A DNA stretch of 64,000 nucleotides from Arthrinium phaeospermum. Its lineage: Eukaryota; Ascomycota; Sordariomycetes; Amphisphaeriales; Apiosporaceae. Shown in pieces: positions 1 to 11,682 of this stretch (its first letter is position 1; the number at the start of each line of letters is the position of its first letter). The position numbers and the translations under genes are program-made. The notes beneath the pieces are model-generated. The model was given only the letters and a program-made list of their open reading frames with translations, was not told the origin of the DNA and made no database searches. The DNA is taken from NCBI GenBank assembly GCA_006503535.1, contig QYRS01000002.1:4588001-4652000 (forward strand), given 5' to 3'.

Positions 1-426
1 AGGAGGATAATAATAATGAATTCCCTTCCTCCTAATGTGGTGGGTAAGAAAGAATAGACGTTAATAAGTAATAAGTGTACAAGTGTATAAAGAAAAAAAA
101 TACAAGCCCCCCCCAAAGCGCCCGGCATTCTAAGCAAATAACAGATATGCCACCGTGATAATTGGTACAATAGTAATACACCTCCTGTAGGCTGGCTGAT
201 GCGCGAGCACACCAAATGTGCTTGGTGTCGGTAGATAGATCGGAGTAGTCAGGTCTGGCCAGCCTTCTACTGGTCCCTCCTCTCTTCTTTCATCGTCAAA
301 TCCATATATATATGCAAGATATATTTTTGCGGCCCCTCTGACGATGTGCACCAGCCAGCCACCCGGATAGAAGCGAAACCGTATTACGCCCATATGGAAG
401 AAAACAGGGTCTTGGTCTTTCGTCGC
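1..426. other. intergenic flank, no gene seen
   Basis: This is the 3' flank of the secreted-protein gene that ends at 427. It contains a C tract near 109-117 and a short TA run near 305-312. Open frames here are short and start mostly at non-ATG codons. I see no gene. Confidence 0.5.
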
Positions 427-972
427 TTAGCTGATGGTGCTGTTGGCGATGATGGTGTTGTTGTTGTTGTTGTTGCCATTGTTGTTGTTGGCGCTGTTGG
501 CGCTCCGGAAGGTGGGGTCGCACTTGATCTCGCGGACGAAGAAGGCGCCGCCGTTCTGGGCCCGCCAGGGGCCGTTTCCGCCGTCGCCAAAGGTGGTGTC
601 GACGTTGGGCCCGCGGACGAGGGTGACGATCTGGCCCCGGGTGTCGATGAGCTGGCAGCGGGCCGCCGCGGTGCCGTTGCCGGTGGCGAGGGTGACGGCC
701 TTGTAGGGGCCCTGGAAGCCCGGGAACTTGGTGTCCAGCTCGCCCAGGTCGGTGGCCAGCAGCTCGGCCGCCACGCCGCCGAAGAAGTCGGCCAGCAGGT
801 TGTCGAAGAACTCCGTGTCCAGCGAGACGCGGAGGGGGCCGTTGGCGCGCTTCTCGACGACGGCGGCGGGGGCGGCGGCGGTGGCCCGCTTCCCTATGAG
901 GGGCAGGTTGAGGGGCATTTTCATGGCTGTCGCCGTGGCGAGGAAGCAGAGGAGGATGGTGGCGTATTGCAT
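427..972 (-). CDS. small secreted protein, function unknown
   Basis: Single-exon 181-aa protein. I chose the ATG at 972 because it opens with a clear signal peptide (MQYATILLCFLATATA); the in-frame ATG at 1089 only adds a His/Pro/Thr-rich leader that looks like 5' UTR. Two dibasic KR sites follow at about residues 28-29 and 40-41 and suggest Kex2-type propeptide cleavage. The mature part has a hydrophobic segment (FFDNLLADFFGGVAAELL) and two cysteines that could pair. The C-terminus carries an Asn tract encoded by a GTT-type trinucleotide repeat (plus strand about 455-495), probably length-variable. A TATA box lies upstream at 1189-1197. I do not recognise the family. Extracellular or cell-wall location is inferred from the signal peptide only. 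Confidence 0.65.
   Translation of the reverse strand: MQYATILLCFLATATAMKMPLNLPLIGKRATAAAPAAVVEKRANGPLRVSLDTEFFDNLLADFFGGVAAELLATDLGELDTKFPGFQGPYKAVTLATGNGTAAARCQLIDTRGQIVTLVRGPNVDTTFGDGGNGPWRAQNGGAFFVREIKCDPTFRSANSANNNNGNNNNNNTIIANSTIS
455..495. repeat. trinucleotide microsatellite encoding an Asn tract
   Basis: A run of GTT/TTG triplets on the plus strand gives an interrupted poly-Asn stretch near the C-terminus of the minus-strand secreted protein. Such tracts vary in length between strains. Confidence 0.7.
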
Positions 973-2590
973 TGTGACGCGGTGATGATGAGTGTGAAAG
1001 TTGGGTAGTGTTGGTGTCAGATGAGAGTGGTAGATTGGTACTGTTGGTCTCGGATGAGACGTCAAAGTGAATGTACTGGTAAGAGGCACCTAAGCGAATG
1101 AGAAGAAAGAAAGGGAGATCTTTCTGGATTGGAGTTGGTGCGGTTGATTGATGGTGGTGGAAAGGAGCCTGTTACGAGGGACACGGCGTTTTATATATTC
1201 ACCTGAGAGGTTTTGTTTACCACGTATTCCTAATGGCTCTTCTGATTTGTATTGTTGCAAACAAAACATCTTCATACGGGCCCGATAACTATTTCATCCG
1301 TTGATGTGAAATACAGCTGCGCAATTAAAACTCGACACACTCACACATGCATACACACACTTACACACTTACACAAGCGACAACAACCGATGATACGCCT
1401 CCTGCCACTTTATTGCAATTGCGATAGTATACAACTGCACCGCTCAGAATACCTCCTCAAGTTGCCATCAGCGACCCGAGGAGGAGATCAGGTACGGCCA
1501 ATGTTTATCTCCAACCCCACGATTTGCGGCAGTGCTGCCGCTCAATACAAGAAACCCCGAGCGAGTCGCGCGGACTTGGATGAGGGGCATATTTGTGTTA
1601 AGGCGGTAGTATCCGAGCCGTCACACGGAGGATGCCCGGCAGCCGAACGGCAAAGAGAACTTGAGGGAAGGCTGAGTTCGGATGACTTACTGCCCTTTGC
1701 ACACAAGCGTCCAGATTGCGAAACCTGCCCCGTTTAGCCCCCAACTCAACAGAGCACCCTAGCCCTTCCGAGCCGCGCTGACTTTATTGGCGGTTTCATG
1801 AGGTCATGTGTAGTTCGGCAATTTGAGTTGTGGCAGGCTGGTGCCGAGCCACATTCATTGTTGCGGTTCGGCAAATACAGTCAAATCGACCGCGAAGAAC
1901 TTGTACTGCGACGAGTCGAGATCAGGTGAATCCGAGTCTCGTCTCGATAGGAATCACTTTCTAGTAGTAGAGGATTCTAGAACACCAAGGGTAAATCGTC
2001 TGTATTGTTAAGATGACTTTCGAGGGCCGAGGCCGTTGAACGACGCGACCAGGCTCGGTTGACAGCTTGCCGAACGACCACGGAGCACCCTTCCCTTTTT
2101 CAAGGGGGGGAAATGCTGCCCTCACCTTGAATGCTACACCTAGGTATTTCCTCTGCTTGTTTTTCCTATTCCCATTTCCTCCACACATCTAGCTGAAAGC
2201 CGCCAAGAGATGGCGTTGAATGTTTGATATTGCTCGCCCAATGGCCGTGTAGTAGACCCCAGCTAGGAGCATGCAAAGGGCGGCATATGGTGAGATAGTG
2301 GGTCAGCCAGCCGAGCATCGATAGCTCATTGGTGATGAGGTATGCAGTGCACATACGGGCTTCGGTCTTGACAACATGTTGATATCGCTTACACTAAGAC
2401 TAGGAAGGCTGTGCAGTAGGACGAATATCGTATTCACTGTTTGCCCCCAATTCTTCTCAAATCTTGTCAATGTTTCCAAGATTCATCATGCCTTTGCTAC
2501 AATCCCCGCCGTGAGGCTCCCCCTTCTTGTGGGATACCAGTAAATTCCGGCGTCGGCCCCTTCTCGACCGAACCATAGACCCCAGTGACG
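973..2590. other. intergenic region between two divergent genes
   Basis: It holds the promoters of the secreted protein (minus) and the Cys-rich membrane protein (plus). A CA/CACTTA-rich low-complexity stretch lies at about 1334-1378. A 161-codon plus-strand frame at 1252-1737 was considered and not accepted. Nothing else is supported. Confidence 0.5.
1189..1197 (-). promoter_or_regulatory. TATA box of the secreted-protein gene
   Basis: The minus strand reads TATATAAAA, a perfect TATAWAAR match, about 220 bp upstream of the chosen ATG at 972. This implies a 5' UTR of roughly 190 nt and supports the internal ATG over the one at 1089. Confidence 0.45.
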
Positions 2591-3525
2591 ATGATGATGA
2601 GCAGCAACATCATGACTATATTTCTACTCTCGCTTGGAATCTCCCTGCCGCTGTTCGCAGTCGCCGCCGCCGACAGCAAGTCGTGCTTCAAGCGCGACGG
2701 AACGCTCCAGCAGGAGAAGACATGGCTGCCGTGCAGCCCGGAGGCCAGGGTGAGCCACTGCTGCAACGAGGGCGACTTCTGCATGAACAACGGCCTCTGC
2801 CTCAACGCGATCGGCAACCAGTATTTCTCGGCGCAGGGCTGTACGAATTCCAAGTTCGAAGGCTGCAATGAGATCTGCAACGCCACCATACGAGGTAAGC
2901 AGAAACAATTGGGAAAGCAAGGGGATGGGAAGAACCACGGGGATTGGACTCCTCATTGCTTTACTCACCTTTTCATGCGATACGTGTAGGCGTAAATGGC
3001 AACGGGCGCGTGTGGTTCTGCAGCGACGCCGATATTGCGGGTTCGGTCAAGTACTGCTGCGGACCAAACGCCGACTGCTGCAAGCAGCCCGACCTGCACT
3101 CGATAATCATAGCCACGGCCGTGTTCAGGCCGCCGGGTGCGGCAGCCGCTTCGACTTCGGCTTCCGATTCGAGCGGCGGTCCTACCGAGCCCGCGAACGA
3201 CAGTAACAATAACGATAAGAGCGGCAGCAGCGACAATTCACACGCGCTCGCGATTGGCCTGGGTGTCGGCATCCCCATGGGCCTGGCCCTCCTCGGCGGC
3301 ATCACCTTTCTCGGCCTCCAGCTGCGGAAATGGACTGCCGCGGCCCAACAAGCGAATGCACCGACCGACGACAGCAGCCGCATCATTTCCCAGAATGTCA
3401 AGGAAAGGGACGTGACTACTATAATTTCGCAGCAGCAGAAGCAGCAACCATATGTATACCCCTCGGAGCTCAACGGCCACGAGCCTCAGGAGCTGTACGG
3501 TGTTTCAAGAGGGGTAACGAGTTGA
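2591..3525 (+). CDS. Cys-rich single-pass membrane protein (one intron)
   Basis: Two exons, join(2591..2894, 2990..3525), 279 aa. The donor is GTAAGC at 2895 and the acceptor TAG ends at 2989; the codon split gives Gly. The start is the first ATG of an ATG triplet after a GTG-ACG. Residues 1-30 form a signal peptide. An ectodomain of about 130 residues is rich in cysteine (LPCSPEARVSHCCNEG, CCGPNADCC) and reads like a small disulphide module. It is followed by a Ser/Thr/Asn/Asp-rich linker, one transmembrane helix (AIGLGVGIPMGLALLGGITFLGL) and a basic then Gln/Ser-rich cytosolic tail. This layout recurs in Sordariomycete surface proteins of unknown function, and sensor-like WSC proteins have a similar plan. 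I infer a plasma-membrane protein and claim no activity. Confidence 0.75.
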
Positions 3526-3926
3526 GTCGAGAGTATTCTGTGTAAATGGGGAAATGAAAGAAGAGGAAGAAAACACCACTTCTAGCACTCGCGAAAAGGG
3601 GGTAAGAAGTAATACGAGAAAAGAGAAACGGTTTAAACGATGCGATGATTCACTTTGGAGGAATAGGGTCTGGTATTGCTCTCAACACTTGCATAATAGC
3701 GTACGTTTGCATCAAATACATTGCTGTGCAATCGACGTACCATCTAAGTGGTCATGCTCATGTCATCACGAGGCCGAACTATATACAAAAACATTGACAA
3801 ATGCTGGCCAAGTTAGTTCACTCTTGCAGTTCGGCTCTTCGGCTCGACCCAGCCGAGAAAATCAGATAACGCCTCAATCAAGTCCTTCCCATGCGCCCCA
3901 CCCAAGACCGTACATATGCCATGCTC
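3526..3926. other. intergenic, convergent 3' ends
   Basis: A 400-bp stretch between the stop codons of the membrane protein (plus) and the CoA transferase (minus). It shows A-rich 3' UTR-like sequence and no gene. Confidence 0.5.
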
Positions 3927-5663
3927 TCAAAACGTGCCCAGATTCTCAGCGACCGCAAACTCCGCATCCGTGTTCTGGCGCACCGTCTCCACATCAACCC
4001 CCTCGGCGACCTCGGTCAACGTGAGCCCGCCGCCGTGGGCGCGGTCGACCTGGAAGACGGCCATGTCGGTGATGACGGTGCTGACGACCCCCTTGCCGGT
4101 GAGGGGCAGGGCGCAGTCCTGGACGATCTTGGAGCGGCCCTTCTTGTCGACGTGCTCGGTCGCGACGACGATCTTGGTCTGCTCGGGGTTGGAGACGAGG
4201 TCCATGGCGCCGCCCATGCCCTTGAAGACCTTGCCGGGGATCATGTAGTTGGCCAGGTCGCCGCTGGCCGAGACCTGGAACGCGCCCAGGATGGAGACGT
4301 CGACGTGGCCCCCGCGGATCATGGCGAACGACTCGGCCGAGTCGAAGGTCGCCGCGCCGGGGAGCAGGGTCGTGGTCTCCTTGCCCGCGTTGATCAGGTC
4401 CGGGTCCGCGTCGGCCTCGGTGGCGGGGTAGGGGCCCATGCCCAGGATGCCGTTCTCGGACTGCAGCCAGACCTTGACGCCCTCGGGCACGTACGACGCC
4501 GCCAGCGTCGGGATGCCCACACCGAGGTTGACGTAGTAGCCGTCCTGCAGCTCCTGCGCCGCGCGCTTGGCGATGCGGTTGCGCGAGTCCAGCGTCCTCG
4601 TCTTGCCGGACGTCGCCGCCTCCTTTCCGGATGATGACGACTCTTCTTCGGGCGCGGCGATCTTGAGGTTCTCAAAGTTCTTGGGCGCCGTGGCCGGGAC
4701 GATGCGGTCGATGAAGATGCCCGGCAGGTCCACGCTCTCGGGGTCGATGGAGCCGATGGGCACGATGTTCTCGGCCTCGACGATGGCGATGGTGGCCGCC
4801 TTGGCCATAAGTCCGGCGTATGTCTTGGTCGTGTACCTGTAACGCAGATTAATATCAATTGGGGATTTGCTTTGTCCGCTGGAGACTTACTTGAACACGC
4901 AGTTACCCGCCTCGTCCACCTTCCAAGCGCGCAGAATCGCCACATCGCCCGGCAGCGCCGTCTCCATGATATACGACTTCCCATTAAACACGCGCGTCTC
5001 CTTGGGCTTGCCCGCCTCCAGCACCCCCTCGGGCGTGAAGCGCGTGGGGATCTCGCCCGTCTCGATGAACGTCTGCCCGCCCGTCGCGGTGTAGAAGGCC
5101 GGGATGCCCGCGCCCGCCGCGCGCAGCTTCTCGGCCAGCGTGCCCTGGGGGCACAGCTCGAGCGCGATCGCGCCCGAGAGGTACTGGCGCTCGAGCTCCT
5201 TGTTGGCGCCCAGGTACGACAGCATCATGCGCGTGACCCGCCCATCCTTGGTGAGCAGGGCCAGGCCCTTGTCGTTGGCGCCGGCGTTGTTGGACACGGC
5301 CGTCAGGTCCTTGAGGCCCTTCTTGTGGATCGCCTGGATGAGCGTTTCTTTTCATGGGTTTTACTTATTAGCACTAACAATTCTTCATTATAATAAGTAG
5401 GAGCACTTACCGGCTACACCACACAGACCGAATCCGGCACTTAAGATGACGGATCCGTTTTGGATATCGGCAATCGCCTCGTCGGCCGACTTGAAGACCT
5501 TGGAGCCTCCGCGCTTCTTCTTGACCGGTCCGGGCTTGTCCGTCGAGTAGCATCTCCTCCATTTCTGAACCAGCGGCGCATACTGCTTGGCGCTCGGGGT
5601 GGCCCAGCGATAGCTAAACTGTAGCGATGCGCGCAGGAACACTGCCGTCTGTGGTCGCACCAT
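3927..5663 (-). CDS. succinyl-CoA:3-ketoacid CoA-transferase, mitochondrial
   Basis: Three exons, complement(join(3927..4836, 4891..5347, 5411..5663)), 539 aa, the usual length of a fused A+B subunit SCOT. The enzyme moves CoA from succinyl-CoA to acetoacetate in the mitochondrial matrix, in ketone-body or acetate/propionate metabolism. Residues 1 to about 45 are Arg/Ser-rich without acids, as in a mitochondrial presequence. The alpha part carries the glycine-rich GFGLCGVA signature; the beta part has LQSENG with the catalytic Glu at about residue 364 and the GVGIPT motif. A variable acidic/Ser-rich linker (EEESSSSGKE) joins the two. Intron donors are GTAAGT/GTAAGTG; the first acceptor is AAAAG rather than YAG but restores the expected reading. 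The downstream gene is convergent, so no operon-like linkage. Identification is firm; the specificity follows from the family. Confidence 0.93.
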
Positions 5664-6716
5664 GATTGCTGTCGCTTCCTCTTCTTCTTCTTCTCGCTCC
5701 CAGTAGGCGAGGTTGTCCGTCCCTTGTCGACGTCCTTATTGCAACGCTCTCTCCCTTCCGATGAGTGGCGCGCAGTGCATATGGGTGGGTAGAGGAACAA
5801 AATTAAAATACGTGTTGAGGGCTGGGAAAGGCGCAAGTATTTATTTTGCGCCTCGGTCTGAAGTGACGAGAGAGTCAAGTGTTGTTTCGCAAACTTGCTT
5901 GCTTAGACGTCATGGCCTATCCTCGGTAAGTGCATGTATGAATGCTCGTTATGGAGTACCTGACTTGCTGATTCGGGCATTTTTAAAGGGCCGGCGGGTC
6001 CGATCATATGAAACTGGCCTGTCGCTAATCGCTAACCCGAATTGAATGCTTCCTTTACACAACTATTACTTACACAGTCGTCTCACTTTCCGAGCATCTA
6101 CTTCTCACTCTTTGCAGTTACTGCGGCCTTTGATATTTTCCCGCTGGATTTGTTCCGAAAGAACGAATTGGAGCTCGTGATCGTTGGCAAGATGCGTCAA
6201 TCTATTACCTACCTACCTAACAGTACAAGTATGTGCCTGGACAATGAGTGGAGGTGCGGACTCAGCGCCGGGCCCAAGTGGGGTGTCGCAGCGTCATTCA
6301 TACCATCCCGGCTGCCGGCTTCTTCGTAGTTTACGAGGTTTGTCGTCAAGGCATGCCATCTCATCGCACTCTAATCTGCCCCTTATCAAGAGATCCAGAC
6401 ATCCATTAATGTGATGATGTTCTATACTCGTCTTTTGAAATAAATCCATACTCAACAGTGTACCATGTTCATGATGCGCCACCATGTGCCATTTGAAGTA
6501 GGAAAGAAAACAGATGCATCGCTCTAAACAAGTACCTACTTAATGTCATCATAATCTATGTCGCCCCGTATGTAAATAAAATCCAAACAAAACTGTCGGC
6601 CAACCAAATTACGAACCAGGCCGTATAGCCCCTTATCCTATGAGCGTCCGGATACCCCCTTTAACCGATCCAAGAGAGGTGCATTCGCAATGTATGTCGA
6701 TCTATGAAACGTGAAC
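5664..6716. other. intergenic, no gene seen
   Basis: It contains the CoA-transferase promoter, with a TCTTCTTCTTCTTCTC tract just upstream of its ATG, and the 3' flank of the UDP-glucose dehydrogenase. Open frames here lack conserved features or proper starts. Confidence 0.5.
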
Positions 6717-8932
6717 TCAACTCCTGCCTTGACGTCCGACACTCTCGACCCTGATGCCGAGCTTACTCAACCCTTTGCCGTCAATAATGCCTTTGCCGTC
6801 AAACACCCACTTCGGGCTCTTCATGTGGTACGAAATCTTATTCCAGTCCAGCTTCTCCTTCGGCTTGTATTCATCCGAGTTGCCCGCCGTGGAGTAGCCG
6901 CTCTTCACCAGGCCGCAGTCGGGACAGTCCCCGGCACACGATGGCTCCGGGTTATATCTCTGCAGCGGGTCGCTGTCGCCCAAGCTGGCCAAAGGCGCCG
7001 CTCGGAGCAGGTACTTGTGCAGAGACAAGATCTCCGACTCCGTTGGGTCGAGTCGCTCAAAGGGTCGGGGGTCGAGCGCCTTGATGGACTTGAATCTGGG
7101 CCGGATCGTCGAGCTGCTCGGCATGGACGGCAAAGCCGGGACAGCTGCTGTGTTGCGGAACTCGTCGAACTCGGTAGTAATCAATACTGCGTTGCTTGCC
7201 GCGCAGGCCTCGTACGCGTTGCTGTAAACAACGATTGGGCCCTCATCTTCTTTCAGAGCTGCTTGACCCCTCAAAAGCGTCCGGATCTCATCGCGCACCA
7301 CTGCCACGTTACAGCATGGATCGAAGATGGCAATTTCTGAGGGACCCTCTTCGAGAAGGGACTTGATAATCTCCAGGGCAGGGGACTCGCGCGTGTCCGA
7401 GGTATTGGCCTTGAACGCGTACCCCAGAAGCGTGACCTTCTTGCCGACCAGCGTGTTGTTCAGACACTTGATGACGCGCCGGCTGAACCGATCTCGCTGG
7501 TACTCGTTCATCTTCACCACCTGGCGCCAGTATTCACCGACCTCGTCGAGTCCGAGAGACTCGGCCAAGTATACTAGACTGAGGATGTCTTTCTTGAAAC
7601 AGCTGCCCCCGAAACCGATGCCCGCTTTTAGGAACTTATCCCCGATTCGAGGGTCGTACCCTATCGAAAGCGCGATTTCGTCTACATCAGCCCCCGTCTT
7701 TTCACAGATGGCGGATATGGAGTTTATCGAACTGATGCGCTGTGCTAGCATTGAGTTTGCGACCAGCTTCGAGAGCTCGGAAGACCACACGTTGGTTGTC
7801 ACGATGCGGGACCGCGGGACCCATGCAGCATAGACGCTTGCCAGCGCGTCGGCTGCCCGTCGTCCAGAGGCCGTCGTTGAAGAACCAATCAGGACGCGAT
7901 CGGGTTGCATGAGGTCCTTCATCGCCGTACCCGCCGCCAAAAACTCTGGGTTGGAAAGGATCTCGAAGTGGACGCCTGGTCGATGAACCGCCATCTTTAC
8001 GCTGTGTAAGTGGAGAGCTTCGAAGTACGAAAGTAAGAAGCCAGGGGTAACTCACAGTCTCTTGAACTAGTTGAGCTGTCCTACACGGGACAGTCGACTT
8101 CTCCACAATGATTGCGCCTGGGCGAGCGTGTTGCGCGACTACACCCGTCACGGCTTCGAAAGAGGTCATATCCGTCGCGCTACCCGCACCAACTCCGCGC
8201 GACTTCGTTGGGGTGTTGACCGCGACCAGTACAATGTCAGCTTCTCCGATACACTTGGCCACTTGCGTCGTAAAGAAGAGATTCGGCTGCCTTGCGGCAA
8301 CAACCGTCACACCCGCCCGGTGCGCTTCGCACTGACTCTCGCACTCCGACGAGGAAGCTGTGTCGTCCGAGCCAACATCGGAGCAGTCCAACTTATCCGC
8401 CTCATTGTGGAAGGCGCATTCCCTGGATCCGTCGCGGGCGATGCGGACAATGTCGCCCAAGCCGGGTTCATAGATCGGAAGATGCTTTGAGTTCCACCTT
8501 CGGATCCGTTGCGCATCTCGATCTACGACTGTGACTCGTATATGAGGGTTTTGGTATGCTATCACCGCGGCAGTAGGACCACCTAAGAGAATATGGTCAG
8601 CCATCAATATCATACCGTCGTTTCCCTAAGACGGACTGCCCGTCTCGGCAAGCTTTGGCCCGGCATAGTCACTTACCAACATAACCGGCACCCACGCAGC
8701 AGATGTTGCGCACCATTGGTATCCTAGTCGCTAGCTGGGTTGGAGACAGCGTCATGTTGTTTGCGCGAGCCGCCAGAGAAGCGTATTCGATATCTAGCGC
8801 GCCATCTGCTGCGGCGCGGAGGACCGGACTGAAGGTCAGGCTCCCTTCTGGTGTTGTAGGAGCGGTGGAAGCAGTATTCTCAAAGTAGGCGACCTCTTCC
8901 GGGTCGCCCGGGACTGTCGTCATCTCCTGCAT
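6717..8932 (-). CDS. UDP-glucose 6-dehydrogenase, long fungal form
   Basis: Three exons, complement(join(6717..7994, 8056..8582, 8677..8932)), 686 aa. It should oxidise UDP-glucose to UDP-glucuronate with two NAD+ in the cytosol. The NAD-binding motif is GAGYVGGPTAA; the SNPEFLAAGTA block and the catalytic motif GFGGSCFKKD (Cys at about 393) are intact, and the FDPCC-to-SNAYEA region belongs to the C-terminal UDP-binding domain. It is longer than the roughly 460-500 aa of animal and plant enzymes: about 80 residues precede the Rossmann fold, an insert rich in Asp/Ser/Cys sits after about residue 135, and a C-terminal Cys-containing tail follows. I chose the ATG at 8932; the frame stays open upstream but only from a TTG, so a further 5' exon is possible. 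The second intron uses a TAAAG acceptor. The nearest plus-strand gene is a GT4 glycosyltransferase about 2.75 kb away. Confidence 0.85.
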
Positions 8933-11682
8933 CTCGAGGGGCACACGACACGGTGCTTTGGAGATGGCTCTGTGTGATTCAGGCTCACACCTGGTGCGGT
9001 ACTGTATCAAGTTGACCAAATAACGAGAGGTGATTCCTGAAATTGGTCGCGTGAGCTTGAGTGTTCTTTGTAAGTTGGACCCGAGGGTTCAATAGCAAGC
9101 CGCAACAAGTGTATTAGGCGCAGTGTATAGGATTTACGCGCGATACTTCACAGCCGACGTCGTGAGGTGGTGGCGGTCGCATAAGAGGATGTCGCGAAGG
9201 GAATAAATAGGGAGAATAACATACTCTGTGAGACAAATTCCGTAGGGCTCGCGACCTTTTCGACTTGTAAGTGGCGAATGGCAAGTGTGGGTGTGTGAGT
9301 CTACGTGTGTAAGTTGGCACGAGGGTCTCAGCCAGCCGGGAAGGAGGAAAGAATGCTTCAACGACGGAACTGCAGGTTCAAGTCGCAGGATAGGTAGGGT
9401 AAGATAGCAAAGTGAAACGACATCGGCCGGTCAAAAGTCACGGTACCTTCCTCGACGGCGACTGTTGGCGAATTAGATTCGGGCATCAGAGGTCATAGAG
9501 GCGTCATCTTTTCTCCTCGGGCTAGACAAATCCAACGGCAGAGGATCAATCGGTGCCACTCTTTGACGATAGCCAATACCAGCAGGCCATGGCAACGTGT
9601 GTGTAGGTTGATTTGATGGAGGGGTAGAGATAGATGACTGCCCACCATCGACCCTTGCTTGGCACCACATTTGATGCTGACATGCAAGTGCACCGGTATG
9701 GGGAAAACAGGTGGAAGGTACATCCTGTCCAAGGTATGTATGTTAAGTAGTTTCTAGTGGTGGCTTCCGATAGAGCCGCATTCACCTGGTATATCCGCCT
9801 CTCGGGTATTACTGCCTACCCCATAGTCTGGCACAAGATGTCTGATCAGAGCAATGCTTGTCGCCGACTTGCGATTCCCATGCAGATTCACTGAATTCTT
9901 TTCTGGAGGTGTTTGCCGGAGAGGCTGATCGTAGCTTTTTCGCGATAAGGTTCTGGTGTCCCCAATACCAGGCTGGATAACAGACATTGGGAAATGGCAT
10001 AAACAGCGTGAAGCTGTGATCACTCTAGTGCGCCATGCTCATGTGCTCCCATCCCATAGCTCTCACTGGTGGATGATCGCCGCGGCAAACCTTTCACGGA
10101 CGGCGTCAAGACTGCCTTGAAATAGCATACCACGGAGATGGAGCTGAGCAGGGCATTGGATATGTAAGGCAAAGGCAGGAAGGAGATAGCTCAAGTTGGT
10201 GGAACCCTTGATCCAACCGGTTCGCCCAAGCCTTACACGGGGGTGCAAAGGCCAAAGCTCATTCGTCGGGCCAAGCCGACCGACTAAGCAGATCATGGGT
10301 AATAGTGGGGTTTCTTGCTAAACGTCCAAGTCTCTGGTGCAGGTGCTACAGAAGTAGTCAACTCGCACCTTCTGTTAGCACCGAGGAACTCATGGGTGCT
10401 ACTTCCCCAGCCCCTAAGTGCATGCATGAGGACTCAGCTGGCTTATCTATTGGATGGCCTCCTGCAATGTGCATCCATCTCCGGATCCCATTGGCTGTCG
10501 TCTATGGAAGCAAGAAACCTGCCTTCATGATTGATCCACTTGTTATCTAATGGGATAGGCTTGATTACATGCCGGTCAAACTCCCCGCCAGATTTTCAAG
10601 TTTGATGGGCTGCAAGATCACCCAAGTATGGTTTCCTGGATACCTGATACTATCAATACAATGCATGCCTGGGGGCGCCATTGTCGCTTTAGATCCTGAT
10701 ACTTGATCCAAATGTTTTCGTCCTTCAACGTTGTCCAAATGCGGCATATGTTGAATACATGTTACCTAGTACGACTTTACCACCCCTCTCCATCAGACCA
10801 GGCTAAGGATGTGACGGTCTGGCTCACAGCAACAAAGCACGTTACCCTCCTCAAACTGCAATATGGTGGGGAGTTCATGCGACACTATTTTGTACATCGA
10901 ACAAGAATCCCGATGTCGCCTCTGCCATATGTAGGATAGCTATGAGTGTTTAGCATGGTGGACTCGAGAGACTCGGATAGACGAACGAAAGAGAAACGTG
11001 CCACAATAGATTGGTTGACAGTGGTTCTGCAACCAACCTGCAAGGACGAGGTACCGACGCTGCTCGTCCCACTGAATAGACTCATTCCCCCACTACAGAG
11101 CGGCTAGATTAGAGACGGGGTACGCGCTTCTGCGAGCGCTAACTTGACAGGCAGCTCTTGCACCGCCAGCAGCCAGCATCTTGTACCGCTTGATACTGAC
11201 TTCTGGGAATTCCAAAGCAGCAGTGGACACAAGTTGCGGTATTATAGGGCACGCGAGTTCCTTTCATGGTCACCAGAGATCCGCACACCTGACTTGCTCT
11301 CTTGCCACTCATCATTCATCTGATGTCGCTGGCCTTCTTCAATACTCTGCATGACCAGATAGGCAGTTATTTCTGACCATGCTGCAGAGACCAAAGCTAC
11401 CATCAATGAACGACGGGTAAGCGGTGAAAGGATTTGGTATAGTTTTGGTCCCCGACTCTGTTGTTGGTGCGTAGATTCGGATACTTTGCGGACAACTGGA
11501 CTAATACCGTCCATCAATCTCCAACAGAGTACCGGTAGCGGCCTTTTCATAGGCTCATCCTGGAGAACAAACACTTGTCAGGGGTCAAAAGTCGCCTAGC
11601 ATCGACATCTGCATAGAGAAACCTCTCGGGATTCATTTGCAAATTTGGCTTGTTTTCTGTGATACGAACTACAGACTCTATC
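8933..11682. other. 2.75-kb divergent intergenic region
   Basis: It lies between the divergent UDP-glucose dehydrogenase and GT4 genes. I see several short open frames on both strands with non-ATG starts and no recognisable domain, no AT-rich RIP block, and no tRNA that folds. A T-loop-like GGTTCAAGTC near 9374-9384 does not sit in a valid tRNA cloverleaf. It may hold promoters or untranslated RNA. Confidence 0.45.

Noticed and set aside
346..1008. Val/Gly-rich plus-strand frame opposite the secreted-protein gene
   Set aside because: It is the antisense shadow of the minus-strand gene, which has a signal peptide and TATA box.
1252..1737. 161-codon plus-strand open frame
   Set aside because: It opens at a non-ATG codon, crosses a CA-rich low-complexity tract and shows no domain, signal peptide or codon regularity. 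Likely chance.
9360..9420. possible tRNA (GGTTCAAGTC T-loop-like sequence)
   Set aside because: The T-stem cannot pair five bases around the loop and no anticodon or acceptor stem could be drawn.
11242..11574. 110-codon minus-strand frame upstream of the GT4 gene
   Set aside because: No conserved feature, and it sits in the promoter region of the GT4 gene. Not enough to call even a relic.
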